A stretch of 64,000 nucleotides of DNA from Pristionchus mayeri (Eukaryota > Nematoda > Chromadorea > Rhabditida > Neodiplogasteridae). Within the stretch, counting starts at the first letter, position 1; the number at the start of each line of letters is the position of its first letter. The notes below the pieces were generated by a model that did no database searches, was not told the DNA's origin, and saw only the letters and a program-made list of their open reading frames with translations. Shown here in pieces: positions 9,182-20,460 of the stretch. The stretch lies in NCBI GenBank assembly GCA_036245805.1, contig BTRK01000005.1:41031216-41095215 (forward strand), read 5' to 3'. A program made the position numbers and the translations under genes.

Positions 9182-12119
9182 TTATCTTATCAGGCGGAAA
9201 CGCTCAGAAGATGATAGGTCGGTAGTCTTCATAAGTTGCACTCCACCAATGGCTGCCAATAGCTCGGGATAGGTCGTCTCTCCATCGCGCGCGAGGCTTT
9301 CCGGGGGGACGAGTCCTATTGAATGGAGTCCAGACAGTTGTCGCACGGCTCCACTGTTCCACTCCCATTCTTCTGATCTTGAGGGCCCAGCGCGCTTTTC
9401 GTTTCAATCCTTCCTCATTCCAGTCTCTCAGCTTGGTAATCCCTCTCACGCGGTCATTCCTCCATCTGTCCCTCAGCGTGACTCCAAGCATCTTTCTTTC
9501 CATCTTCCTCTGGGTGACTCTCAGCCTCTCCTTCTCGCTAGATCTCAGAGCCCATACTTCACACCCATAGAGAACTGTAGCCGTGATGCAGCTCTCGAAG
9601 ACTCTCCTCCTGATCTTGATGGACAGAATTCGAGAAGATAGGAGGTGCGAGAGCTTACTCCAGGCCAGCCACCCTAATCGAATCCGGTGTTCTATTTCGT
9701 CGGAATGATCCAAGGGAAGAGCTATTCTTACTCCGAGATAGGTGGCGCTATCGACGAATTCGAATCGCAGATTGCCGATGATTATTGGATTGCGGGTAGA
9801 GGTGCAGGAGGTGAGGAGGTTGGTCTTGCTTGCATTCACTTCGAGACCAACTCGGCTGCACGCGTCCATCAGCTTCTTCAGCATTCGTTCCAGCTCGGGT
9901 CGAGATTTGGCAACGAGAGCCACGTCATCGGCATACTCCAAGTGGCAAAGGTTCCTTCCGTCGATTCTAATTCCATCTGACTCCCAGTCAATGTTGTCCA
10001 TGGCTGATCGTAGCACTGCGTTGAAGAGACGAGGGGAGAGGGTATCCCCTTGGCGGACTCCTCGACGCACAGTCACAGGAACGAGCTCCTCATTAACTCG
10101 AATGAGTGTAGAGGAGGACTCGTAGAGACGGCGCAACATGTGGACGAGGGAGGGATGGGCTCCGAACGAGAAGAGGGCTTGCCAGCAGGCATTCCACTCC
10201 ACACAGTCGAACGCCTTCTTGAAGTCGACGAACGCCAAGTAGATTGGGATACCGTACTCGGAGGTTCTTTCAGCGACCTGCTTGATGGCATGCAGGTTGT
10301 CGAGAGTACTGTAGCCGCGCCGGAAGCCGGTTTGGGTCGAGGACTCTGTTTCTTCAAGCACAGTTTCGAGTCTCTGAAGAATGACTTTGGTCATTGTCTT
10401 CAGGGAAACGGTGAGGAGGGAGATGGGACGGAAGTTCCCAATGTTGGTAGGGTCTCCTTTCTTGTGCAGAAGAGTGACAATTGCTTCGGTCAGGTCGCTT
10501 GGAACAGCCTCTCCATCTACCAGATAGTTGAGTAGATCAGCGATAACGGGAGTAAGGTGGTTTCGAGAGTGGTATAGCATATCAGGGAGAATGCCATCCG
10601 AACCGGGTGAGTGACCACACTTGAGTTGGGACATCGCTTTGCTGACCTCATCGGGTAGGAAGGGAGGAAGGGGATCCAGAGGCTGAGGAGGGACTGGGAG
10701 TGGACACTGAACTGCAGGGGTGTAGAGACCGTCAAAGAAGCTCTGGACCACTGTCTTGGTAGCTGCTTGAGAGAGAGCACCAGTTACAGGGTGGGGAACT
10801 AGAAGGCGCTTCTTTGAGGTTTGCAGACTCAGCATGCTCTTCACGATGCTCCTTCCCATGGTTGCTGCTTGCCGTGCTTGCGCCTCCTTTCGCTTCCTGA
10901 TGTCATCGACGAAACTCGTCCGGGCAGCTTTGCAGGCAGCTGAGTAGGCGACAGCTTGTTGGGAGTTGGATTGCAATTCATGGCGCATCGCTAGGAGCTT
11001 CCGCGTTCCACTCGAGATCCAAGAAGGGGATTGGCGCTTCCTCCAGCAGTTCGTTGCCGCGGTCTCCGTGAAAGCCTTTACCGTAGTATAGGCGTCGGCG
11101 GCAGAACTGGGGCGGGCAAGGGGCAGTGACGCGAGAAGGTTTGCGTTGACAGTAAAAGCGGTTCGATCGAAATCTAGCCGCTCCCTGCATCTTTTCTGCC
11201 TCGCCTTGCCAGGGAGGGAGAGGCACATCCGAACAAGGCGATGGTCGGAGTCAAACTCAAACCGACCAACGACTCCACAGTTGACTACTCTCGCTGTGGC
11301 GGGCGCTGCAACGTAGTCAATTTGGTGGAATGCGGAGCCGTTTGGGGATCGCCAGGTCCAGATTCGACCGTGCCGTCTCTTGGGGAACGTGTTCAGGATG
11401 CGCAGTCTGTTCCTCACGCAGAGCTCAGTGAAGCAGCGTCCGCGTGAGTTCGGTGTGGGAGAGGCAAAGTTACCGACAAATCTTTCATTGCCAGGTTCCC
11501 TCGCCACTCGACAGTTGAAGTCACCAACCAGAACTGGCATATGGCCTTTTGGGGCACTCCGCAGGGCGGTCTCAACCTGGTCTAGGAAGTCTTCATACGC
11601 GTCGTCATCGTAGGAAGACGTAGGGGCGTAAGCGCAGACCAGGAAGAGCCGTAGGTCGGGAAGGAGCAGAGTGGCCAAACGAGGGGAGAGGCCATTGAAC
11701 ACAGCTCCGCGCGCGAGTTGCGGTCGAAGCAAAAATGCCACGCCATGGGAAGCAGTGAGCCCGCCCGAGTGGTAGACTACAGTGCCTGAGGATGTAAGAT
11801 TGAACGAGGCACAACCCACAATCCTGGCTTCCTGCACTGCAACCACGTCCCACTTGATCTTGTCGAGGGCGAGTTCCATCTCCGACTGCTTCTCCCTTGG
11901 GCCGAGCGTCCTGGCGTTGATGGTGCCGATGTAGAAGTGGCGACCCATCGTGGCGGCGTACAACTCCCGCGTGCCAACGCGTCTGGGAGAGGGAATCCGG
12001 GCGGGCGGAACCGGAGACGGAGAGACGAAATCGCACTCAACCGCTCGCCACACACTTGAGAACCCAGAATGAACTTTACATACATATTACATGTACTTTG
12101 TACTTTACATACACACATT
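9182..12119 (-). mobile_element. RTE-like non-LTR retrotransposon
   Basis: One long ORF fills the element. A 9-bp direct repeat TCAATCAAT lies at 9173-9181 and 12120-12128 and is a candidate target duplication. The 3' end (left side) finishes in a GATAAGATAA-like run, fitting the short simple tails of RTE. The 5' end may be nearer 12073, because similarity to the second copy at 51.3 kb stops there; the outer bases are therefore uncertain. Confidence 0.7.
9204..12053 (-). CDS. RTE-like endonuclease/reverse transcriptase polyprotein
   Basis: 949 codons with no internal stop. An APE-type endonuclease fills about residues 38-275: N46 in TINARTL, E75 in QEAR, D178 and N180 in VGDFN, and the SDH triad at 269-271. 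The reverse transcriptase spans about 455-760, with FRPISLL (541), catalytic D610 in FVDFKKAFD and YADD at 707-710. The C-terminal part has conserved Trp-rich blocks (RWALKIRRMG, RPPGKPRARWRDD) as in RTE proteins. The enzyme nicks the target and copies its own RNA by target-primed reverse transcription in the nucleus. Met1 precedes a Pro-rich leader; the Met at residue 36, just before the endonuclease, is an equally good start. All key catalytic residues are present, so it may be young and active. Clade assignment as RTE rather than another APE class is from organisation and motifs only. Confidence 0.93.
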   Translation of the reverse strand: MWRAVECDFVSPSPVPPARIPSPRRVGTRELYAATMGRHFYIGTINARTLGPREKQSEMELALDKIKWDVVAVQEARIVGCASFNLTSSGTVVYHSGGLTASHGVAFLLRPQLARGAVFNGLSPRLATLLLPDLRLFLVCAYAPTSSYDDDAYEDFLDQVETALRSAPKGHMPVLVGDFNCRVAREPGNERFVGNFASPTPNSRGRCFTELCVRNRLRILNTFPKRRHGRIWTWRSPNGSAFHQIDYVAAPATARVVNCGVVGRFEFDSDHRLVRMCLSLPGKARQKRCRERLDFDRTAFTVNANLLASLPLARPSSAADAYTTVKAFTETAATNCWRKRQSPSWISSGTRKLLAMRHELQSNSQQAVAYSAACKAARTSFVDDIRKRKEAQARQAATMGRSIVKSMLSLQTSKKRLLVPHPVTGALSQAATKTVVQSFFDGLYTPAVQCPLPVPPQPLDPLPPFLPDEVSKAMSQLKCGHSPGSDGILPDMLYHSRNHLTPVIADLLNYLVDGEAVPSDLTEAIVTLLHKKGDPTNIGNFRPISLLTVSLKTMTKVILQRLETVLEETESSTQTGFRRGYSTLDNLHAIKQVAERTSEYGIPIYLAFVDFKKAFDCVEWNACWQALFSFGAHPSLVHMLRRLYESSSTLIRVNEELVPVTVRRGVRQGDTLSPRLFNAVLRSAMDNIDWESDGIRIDGRNLCHLEYADDVALVAKSRPELERMLKKLMDACSRVGLEVNASKTNLLTSCTSTRNPIIIGNLRFEFVDSATYLGVRIALPLDHSDEIEHRIRLGWLAWSKLSHLLSSRILSIKIRRRVFESCITATVLYGCEVWALRSSEKERLRVTQRKMERKMLGVTLRDRWRNDRVRGITKLRDWNEEGLKRKARWALKIRRMGVEQWSRATTVWTPFNRTRPPGKPRARWRDDLSRAIGSHWWSATYEDYRPIIF

Positions 12120-12128
12120 TCAATCAAT

Positions 12129-12571
12129 CCGATATCGCAATCAACGCAATAAATAATGATAAACCCATTTGAAATTGATGCTCAAAATTTTGCATTAAAT
12201 TTATTTTACTGGATATTTGTTGACAAAATTCACGAAACCTGCCCATACTGATGTCTGAGAAGTATTACGTATCACAGTATTAAGCCCCGTGCAACTCAAA
12301 AGCTCATTTCGCGCTCGTTTTCAAATTCAAAAAGCGACAAATTTGCTCTTGTACTTAATTTTAGCTTACTGTATCGAGTTTTAATATGAAGAATTTGTGA
12401 AACATATCAAAATTTTCTCTAAATCCGCTTGTTTTTCATATTGTGTCTGAAACGCAAATGATACTGATCAATTTCGGAGCATTCGAGTGAGCACTTCGTA
12501 TATGTTTCATTGAAAATTGAAGAACTAGGCACGTTTATCGGTTTTACACGCGCCCTGCCTGGCGCTTAATA
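12129..12571. other. Interior of the host mariner-type element
   Basis: AT-rich sequence lies between the RTE and hAT insertions. No coding potential is seen; together with 14144-14768 it appears to be the remaining body of the host element. Confidence 0.4.
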
Positions 12572-12579
12572 CTGTGGTA

Positions 12580-14135
12580 TAGTGTTGCGCTGGCGATCTA
12601 AATCTTCCCGACCTTTCAGTACAAAAAGTTCGACCAGCCAGCTCAAAGTGATCGACCAGGAATGTGATCGATCACTTTGTAGGGAAAGTGATCGATCTGA
12701 TTTTGAGAGATCGTTTTGAAACATAAAACGATCGATCAGATTCAGAGAGTTTGTTTTTGTTTTCGAAAGTGATCGATCATTTTTCAAAAGATCACATTTC
12801 GAACAATGTTCAATTAGATCGGTTTCATCGATCTAGATCGTTTTTGATCGGGATGTTATTGCTATTCAGATTCAGTGAGAATACTGATAAGTTTCAGAAA
12901 TGTTTAATATACAAATCGTTTCTTTCCCATCGATTTGAATTCCAGCAAAATCACGTTATCAAAATGCCCTCGGCGCACAGTCAACTAGCGATAACTCGGT
13001 TATGAATTGAGATATGAATGAACATTTTAGAGCAACTTGGTTGGCGAAGTCTGGGCTTGGCCAAGCCTTGGCTTGGCATTTTGATAGGGGAGTTTTGAAC
13101 TGAGACATAATTATGAATTCAATGCATTGTGACTTTGAATTCTCTATGTGACGTGTGTTCCCGGACATAGATCGAATAGTCATGCTGCGCAAATAATTTT
13201 AAAAAGTTTAAGAATCTTATTTTTGAGAAAAACGTGCCGCTTTCTGAAGATTCTGATTATTCTTGACGCCCTCTATCCAACGGTGTATCACTTTTCATCT
13301 TTTGCTCATCGCTGGGTAAAATAAACGTACCCGCAAATCATAACGTGAAAATTGGATTTTGAGACTGCGGCACGTTTTTCTCAGCGGCGGCACGTTTTCT
13401 CAGAAAGAGGTCACGTTTGTATTTATTCATTTTACGGGGCCAAAAATATGATGAAGAATATTCAATGTATTTGTTAAGGGAGGGTACGTTTTTTGACATG
13501 TCGATATCTACATGCTTTTCGATCTATGTTCCCGGAGTAAATTAACGCAATTAATAAATTTCGCTCCGAGAGTGACAAAATTGTTCTATGCGGTCTGGAT
13601 TATATTCTGACACGCTGTGCTTGATATATATATATATTATGAAAGCTTGGAAAATCAACTTTACATTTAAAAAAATATACAATACAATACAATGTTATAC
13701 AATGTTATACAATGGTTGTTATACAATGCGGCGTTGTCAATAAGGCATAATCAGGAAGCTCTTTCTGCGTTCTGATTTTGCTAGCATTCAAATCGCTTGG
13801 AAAGAAGCGATTTGTATGTTAAACATTTCTGAAACTTATCAGTATTCTCACTGAATCTGAATAGCAATAACATCCCGATCAAAAACGATCTAGATCGATG
13901 AAACCGAACTAATTGATCATTTTTCGAAATGTGATCTTTTGAAAAATGATCGATCACTTTCGAAAACAAAAACAAACTCTCTGAATCTGACCGATCGTTT
14001 TATGTTTCAAAACGATCTCTCAAAATCAGATCGATCACTTTCCCCACAAAGTGATCGATCACATTCCTGGTCGATCACTTTGACCTTAGCGGTGGAAGAT
14101 CACTTTTCACTTTTTAGATCACTTGCGCAACACTA
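12580..14135. mobile_element. hAT-type element, 1556 bp, long inverted arms
   Basis: The ends TAGTGTTGCGC (12580) and GCGCAACACTA (to 14135) are inverted copies, flanked by a perfect 8-bp duplication CTGTGGTA (12572-12579 and 14136-14143). The arms, about 12580-12954 and 13776-14135, are inverted copies with few differences and carry many GATCGATCACTTT-like words. The middle (12955-13775) has no transposase and a short ATATAT run near 13630. It is a non-autonomous hAT, inserted inside the mariner-type element. Confidence 0.9.
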
Positions 14136-14770
14136 CTGTGGTATAAACTTACAGAAAATATTTTTCAACTGCATCTCGATTAAGTTTGGGCCGAATTACA
14201 TGCTTTTGAAAATATATTGTCGACGATGGCTACATGAATTTTTTTCGGATTTTTTGCATCGAAGACCAAGCATACAGTCACTATGAGTGCGCTATATTCA
14301 ACCACCAAGAGGCTTTATTCTCAGAAAAAATATTGACACATGCATCTTTCTCGTTTTAGAAAATTCGAATTTCTCATTTTTCAAAAATATGCAAAATCAA
14401 CTTAAAAAATGCAATATATAGTCATTTACTGATCAATGCATTCCTTAAAAGGATGTAACTTCCATCATCTATGAGAAAAAGTATGTATAGGGTAAAGATG
14501 GGAGCTTCATATAACCACCAGGAATTGAGCATTCATGCTTCAGAGGAAACAGAATATTGAGAAATGTGTCGTTTTCGATGGATAAATTTTCGAAATTTTA
14601 ACTTTGTCCTGCCCTCGCCTCTCCGATTAGGCTATGCTGATAGGGTGCGCATATGAAAGAGTATGCAAGGCCTCATTAGTAATTGATATACGGAAGGTCA
14701 TCGGTCAAACTGAAAGGAAGATGGAAGGCAAAATATCAAAAAACCGCAAGACTTTTGCACCAACCTAATA

Positions 14771-17700
14771 GCTTCGACAGTCAGGTATCACATTCAACCA
14801 CTGCCCAAATTTGAAGAAAATCCCTCAATCGGTTGCGGAGATATGAACATAATTGTAGGTGCATCCTACATGCAGCCTGGCCTAACCGGCCGAGTTGGTG
14901 CAAAATGAAGTTGACCACGATGATAAGCACCCTCGAAAACCCCTTTCCACAAGTTTTCGAAAAATCGCTGTGCCAAGCCCTTCAGAACGTTGTTTGATTC
15001 TTACGCACCCGGCGTCATATGTCGGTTCAACGCGTTCAACCTATAATAAATTGTCTTTAACAACACGCGTGCTCCAACCTCTGAATGATCGCTCCAATCC
15101 ACGACTTCTCCTCTCCCTCTGAGTAAAACCAAATCGAGAATGTTCTTGCAGCCATATAGAGAAAACTTTGCAGCGTAGAAATCGGCCAATCTGAAACATA
15201 CGATTCGATTCAAAAAGACTTAAGAAGTTACTTCGTCAGCTGAGTTGAGCACTCGATCCTCGATGTAGTTGGAAATTTGAATGTGGTAGGTAGATTTCCA
15301 AAACAGCAGAGCGACATGATAGCGACCGCTTGGAACCAGCGCATCGTTCACGAGTGAAGGAACAACATAGAATACAAAAAGGACAGGACGATTTCGTGTC
15401 AAAACGTGTCAAAATTTGATTAAAGGGGTTCTGTCAATTTGCACTTTTCACGAAGTGAAACTCATTTCAATTCGTTGTTACTCGCGCATCGGCGCGCGGT
15501 GAAATGAAAATAATGATGTGGAAAATAGGTTATATCAAAAAAGTGGTCTCTGCAAACCCCATACATATATTATGAAAAATGATCGTCTCTTCAAGGCGCA
15601 TCTTTCTATCCAAATTCCATTCCACTTTTACCTATTATTCTAGAACTGAGTTTTATATGAATTTGCATAAATATTATTTCGCAATTTATATTTTGGTATA
15701 ATGCTAATCATTAGATTTACCACCTCTAAAAATTGCAAGTCAATCGGATATTTAGTTTTTGAGTTATTTAGGAAAATCGAAAACCTGTATACGAAAAATG
15801 ATCGGCATAGCAAGGCGCATGTGCTTATATAATTCGTTGGGTAGGCTTCGGCCTTATATTCGAGAATGTAAATTTCGCATGTTTGTGTTATGAAAAAATA
15901 TGCAAATTTAATATGCATGGGTTCATAGTTGTTTTCACTCCCGGGAATGCATTTTTGAGTGAAGATTTCAAGAGATTCAAAGTCATGGATCTGTCAAGTT
16001 ATGCAATAAAAACCCCGTGAAAGCGTGATGATGAAAACAATTATATTCTTATTTTGAATTCGTTTTGCGGAAATAACATTTTTTGTTATTGATTCAGTAA
16101 ATAATTTTCAACATAAAAGATTCAAGAAATAATTTTCCGCACATTTTGAGCCCTCTGCCACCACTGTAGCTTGTCTGGGAGATGAGGTACAGTATAGCCG
16201 GGAGCGAAACCGGAAAATTTCTAAATGCGTGCTCTGTGACCAATGATCTATATTTTTTGAATTCATCTCTCATAGGTATTCTCCCACCACAATATAGGCA
16301 AGAACAGAGGCAACGTACGTCGAGTGATCCTAATTGTAATTACAGGTTTCATTTTTCCATTCTCTGGTGGGAGACCGCCCATCCTCTCTCACTTCCGTAT
16401 CTCGAAAAGCATTCCATTAGGTTGCGAAGAATAAGGGGGACTGGCTGTAGGTTTAAATATTTTTAGGCCATGTTCGGTACCAAAAATTGACGTAGTGTTG
16501 CTTTATAGAGTATTTAGGGTAGTCGTGAAGCACAGGAGTCACTTGAACACTTTTCCTAGTTCATCTTGGTTTTCTCCATTCCAGTTGAGTAATTAGCTAA
16601 TGCGTAATCAGATCAGCACTCTGTATTTTAGAAACTGTCGTGTTCTGCATCTTTATCTAACTCTCCAAGATATCGATTCACTATTGAAACATCTTTCTCG
16701 TGGGCACTCCTTCCATCTGTGCAACAAGTACAATAGTTCACGCAGCAGCTCGAAGTTCGGTAAGCGCATTTTCCATTATCGATTAGTCTAACTGTACTAT
16801 AGAGAAGTAGTTCAAGGTGAATGGCACACCACACTTGCGTTTCATAACTTTCATATTTCACTGGCAATTGTCTCATAATGATCGGAGTCGGGTGTGACTA
16901 CGTTAAATATAATAAAACACATCATTTTCACAAATCTCAGTTCCCAGTTTTTTTCCACTAATATTGCTTCATTAAGAAACTACCAAATTGAGAGGACTCA
17001 GCCTCAGTGGCGTGTATTGCCGTGCTCCCTGGAAAAAAAAACAAACGAAATTTGCACAGCAAATCGATTTGTTGATTGGACACATTCGAGGGAAAAGAGC
17101 TTTAAAATGATATATATTTATTCTTTTTTAATGATGATTTCCTCATACAAAACAGTTCTCAGAAAATTAGTCCGCTTTATGTTGCTCATGAAACCTACAT
17201 TTACGAGGGGGGGGGGTTCATTTATATATTTCCATTTCCGCCAGTCAATTCTAAGTCGCGAATCACTCGGTCGATATTCTATCTTCGGTTCCGATCTTTA
17301 TTTTCAAATTCTGTTTCTGGAGAATACACTAAGGTGTTTTCGCCCTATTTTTTTATGTGAACGTGCATCCAGGAAATGTTTTTATCATACTCCACTGATT
17401 ATGTAATTTCATTGTTCTGAAATGATTGCGGTTAGGGGATTGATACCTTTATTGGTGGAGACATTATTCAATTAGTCGAATTTGAAAACATTCTACTATC
17501 ATTTTAGTAATTTAGCGTCAAAGAAATAAATTGGGATCTTTTAGAGCAGAAATTGGCGAAGTATTTTCGACACGCACCCCAGTTCTTTGAAACATGTGGG
17601 CGCCAAGTGATCCGCTTCCTCAATTATCTATTGCGGGATTCGGCAAACGGTCAGGGGTGAAAAGGATAGTGGTTGGTTTAATTTGCTGCAGATTAGCTAT

Positions 17701-18058
17701 GCAAGATTTAATTCGTTCTCCGAAAGAAATCATAGACTATTAACCATTGCCTACAGTAGTGTATCTTGTTCTCGACTCAAGCTCCTCCAAAATAAAAATA
17801 ATCCTCCAAAATCATCGATGCTTCATTGATGTGATATGGTAAAGTTGGTAAGTTAATTCCGATCATCTGAATATGATGCTCGTATGAAAATATATTTACA
17901 AGTAGTTGCATTTATTTGATAGGATGTTTTTCTTTCGAAGTCATTTGCCTAGTGATTATCGCTTCACGCTCTGGAGATATGAATAGAGTTCTCTTATTGC
18001 AATCTTATTGGAATGATTTACATCATTTTCATATACGTTTCACGTGCATTATATAGAT
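14771..18058. other. Unassigned intergenic DNA
   Basis: I find no supported gene. Two diverged direct copies of a segment with ACGAAAAATGATCGNC and CAAGGCGCAT occur near 15575 and 15795. A short inverted pair, CTCCCACCA and TGGTGGGAG, lies near 16285 and 16363. A run of ten G occurs near 17207. Several open frames (for example 16894-17406) have the AT-rich composition of chance ORFs. Confidence 0.4.
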
Positions 18059-18636
18059 TAGGGCGGGGAAAACGACTCATCGAGTCGACTTGTTTACTAG
18101 TTGGATCGAGTCGAGATCGTGTCTCTCGAGGACTCGACCCTCTCCCTTTTATTGCCCCCTAGAGGACGAGTGAGTCGATTCGGTTCGAGTCGAAGTCGAG
18201 TCGGCGATTTCCTCAGCTCTAAGTGGTCCAAATTGCCTATTCTTTCCAAATTGCCTATTCTCAGTTTGAATCAGCTCGATGAGAGCTATCGAACACATAT
18301 ACATGTTAGGGTATTTATGCAAAAACGGTGAATATATTGAAATTATCCGCACAAACCTGAAGAAAAATCGGAAAAAAATCTTCATTTCTACCCTCATGTT
18401 TACACTTTTTTCGACTGGTCACGTCAAGCAGAATCCAACTGTCCAAAAATTAAATGATTTGGACTATTGCGAGCTGAGAAAATCGCCATGACTCGATTTC
18501 GACTCGAAAATTACTCGACTAACTCGCTCTCCGTTCCCGCCAAAACGAGCACTCGACGAGAGAGGGGCCTTCCCTCGAGCACTCGAAAAGAAGAGTAAAC
18601 AAAGTCGACTGCTCGAGAATCGTTTTCGCCGCCCTA
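18059..18636. mobile_element. TCGAG-rich inverted-repeat element, hAT-like ends
   Basis: The left end TAGGGCGGGGAAAACGA and the right end, inverse TAGGGCGGCGAAAACGA, pair over about 40 bp including GTCGACTTTGTTTAC. GACTCGA/TCGAGTC words recur many times in both arms. TAGGG ends suit hAT, but no flanking 8-bp duplication is visible, so the class is tentative. A 19-bp direct duplication (CCAAATTGCCTATTCT) sits at 18229-18264. Confidence 0.65.
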
Positions 18637-18912
18637 GTGAGCTAGTCTCATTGAGTTCTACATGTGGGCACATTTAGCTATGCTAAAGCAAACTCTGTGA
18701 TAAACTCGATGTGTGAAACGAGTAATAAAATATATAATACATTTATAGAAAAGAGACCAGGAATAAATGTACAACCATCCTCGACCGACGACAGACACCA
18801 ACTGAATTACAAAAAACGAACGAGTATAATTTCTAATTGACGGATGTGATTTACAAAATATGGAATTAATGACTAAATATTTAAATAATATTAATAAATA
18901 ATATAGGAAATG
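18637..18912. other. Spacer between two elements
   Basis: AT-rich sequence with no gene or paired repeat seen. Confidence 0.4.
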
Positions 18913-19632
18913 CAGTCGCGCCGGTAAGTCATGGGACACTTTTTGAATTTGTTGTATCTTTTTGCCCAGGAAATGCATCAATCTGGCACTGAGGTATGAT
19001 GTACCAAATGCATCGGAGATTATGATCACGGTATTATGATATGACGTCATCGCATAGTTATTGCGTAGTGATGACGCAATCAATATTCACTTTTTCAAAA
19101 CGGCATTATTCTTACATAGATGTTTTCCTGTTCGCCATACTTTCTATTATTGGAGATATGACCGAGGCCTACCCAGAATAAATTTTTGAAGGTGCTGCTC
19201 GGTCTCACATTTGCTGCAACGAAGCTGCAAAAACAGGATCTGAAATTCGGAACTCGGCTTCTAGAGTAGCTAGAGACCCGTTCAAGGCATCAAAATGATC
19301 GCCATCATGAGTACACATGAAACTGAGGATATTAATACGATATCACATAATTTGCCCTCAGGGCATGAAAAAATTACTTGTTTGCATGACCATTTTTTGG
19401 ACATCCATCACTTTACGGAAAAGTTTAGTAAAAATCTGATTTTTATCTGATAATGTTCACAATGTATTGAAGAACTGAATTCCAACTTTTTAGAGCGTTT
19501 GGATATCTTTCCAGCCCGCGGCGTGCGTTTTTCGGAGGTATACTAGGGTCGGAAAACACCCTGTTTACGTACTCTCGTCGTCTCCACTCTCTCGCCCATA
19601 GCGGTAAACAAGGTGTTTTCCGACCCTAGTGA
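18913..19632 (+). mobile_element. Single arm of a large fold-back element
   Basis: It starts CAGTCGCGCCGGTAAGTCAT and follows, base block by base block, the left arms of the complete elements at 32668 and 35005, including the GATGACGCAATC motif, GAGGCCTACCCAGAA, and the central small palindrome CTAGGGTCGGAAAACACC to its inverse at 19611-19632. The second arm is missing. It preserves the family consensus independently of the other copies. Confidence 0.75.
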
Positions 19633-19783
19633 AATGTATCAGCAGCTTTGTTAACCCCCCAGACTCGCTTTAGAAGTCGGGAAAACTAGACTGTGACCAC
19701 CTCAGTTACCCGTTTCCTTCAACGTGCGGTAACAGCAATTCAAAAATCGGCGATAGGCTACCGCGCAAGTTATGAAAATGATG

Positions 19784-19915
19784 CCACACAGGCTAAGGAA
19801 AACGGGGTGACTCCACACAGAAGACACCTATCGAGGATCCACACAGAATGCCTCGTTTGAGTGATCCACACAGAATGCACTCTGGCCTCACCACACAGGA
19901 TCGGCTCACACAGGT
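19784..19915 (+). repeat. Cluster of CCACACAG words
   Basis: CCACACAG or CACACAG occurs at least six times in 130 bases, at irregular spacing, often followed by AATGC or GAT. It is not a clean tandem repeat. It could belong to the distal 3' LTR of the neighbouring Ty3/gypsy element. Confidence 0.5.
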
Positions 19916-20181
19916 AAGAAGGTAATGGAAGAAAAGAGAGTAAAAAGCAAAGAAGAAACAAATAGACACAAAAGGAGAAATAATGGAAGGAATGTGACGA
20001 AGAAACAAGAAGGTATGCAGAAAAACCCGCCAAAACACAGGTAATGCAAGTTTAGATTATTATAATAATTAGTATCGAACAAACAACAATAATAACACAC
20101 AACACGGACAAAAATCGAACTAAAAACGGAGAGGAATTTTGGGATATTTGAAAATAGTTAAGTAACCTTATCAGAACGGGG

Positions 20182-20445
20182 TGGTGGCGTGGGTGGCGCA
20201 GTGGTGTGAGGCGCCGCTCGTCATACAAGGGTCCTGAGTTCGATCCCCCGCCTGGGCAGACCAAGCTCTCTATCCCTCCGGGGTCGGTAAATTGGTAGTG
20301 ACCTCGGTCGCGAAAGGTAACGTTCCCTAGAAGCACTTTGGACAGCAGGGATACGTAGTCGGCCTCACCGCACTACACCACCTAGCGTAGTCGTTTACGA
20401 CTGTAAAATCGCTTGACGTGGCTGCATCTTTACTTTTTTTCTTTT
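20182..20445 (+). mobile_element. tRNA-derived SINE, 264 bp, 15-bp target duplication
   Basis: It has an A box TGGCGCAGTGGT (20194) and B box AGTTCGATCCC (20237), a tRNA-unrelated body, and a T-rich tail TTTACTTTTTTTCTTTT. The flanks are a perfect 15-bp direct repeat CTTATCAGAACGGGG (20167-20181 and 20446-20460). SINEs are transcribed by RNA polymerase III and moved by a partner LINE; the partner is not identified. The perfect duplication means the insertion is young. Confidence 0.93.
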
Positions 20446-20460
20446 CTTATCAGAACGGGG

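Larger units (their letters stand above)
9050..14768. mobile_element. Mariner-type element expanded to 5.7 kb by nested insertions
   Basis: Matching inverted ends, TCAGGTTGGTGCGAAAGTCT continuing TGCGGTTTTTT at 9050 and its near-identical inverse ending at 14768, are each flanked by TA (9048-9049 and 14769-14770). Between them lie an RTE-like retrotransposon and a hAT-type element. Removing those leaves about 1.2 kb without transposase, so the original element was a non-autonomous mariner. Confidence 0.8.

Noticed and set aside
16894..17406. 170-codon plus-strand ORF
   Set aside because: AT-driven composition, no domain or splice support, contains a poly-G-encoded run.
20185..20260. Functional tRNA gene
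   Set aside because: A and B boxes present, but it is part of a 264-bp SINE with a target duplication and no good acceptor stem.
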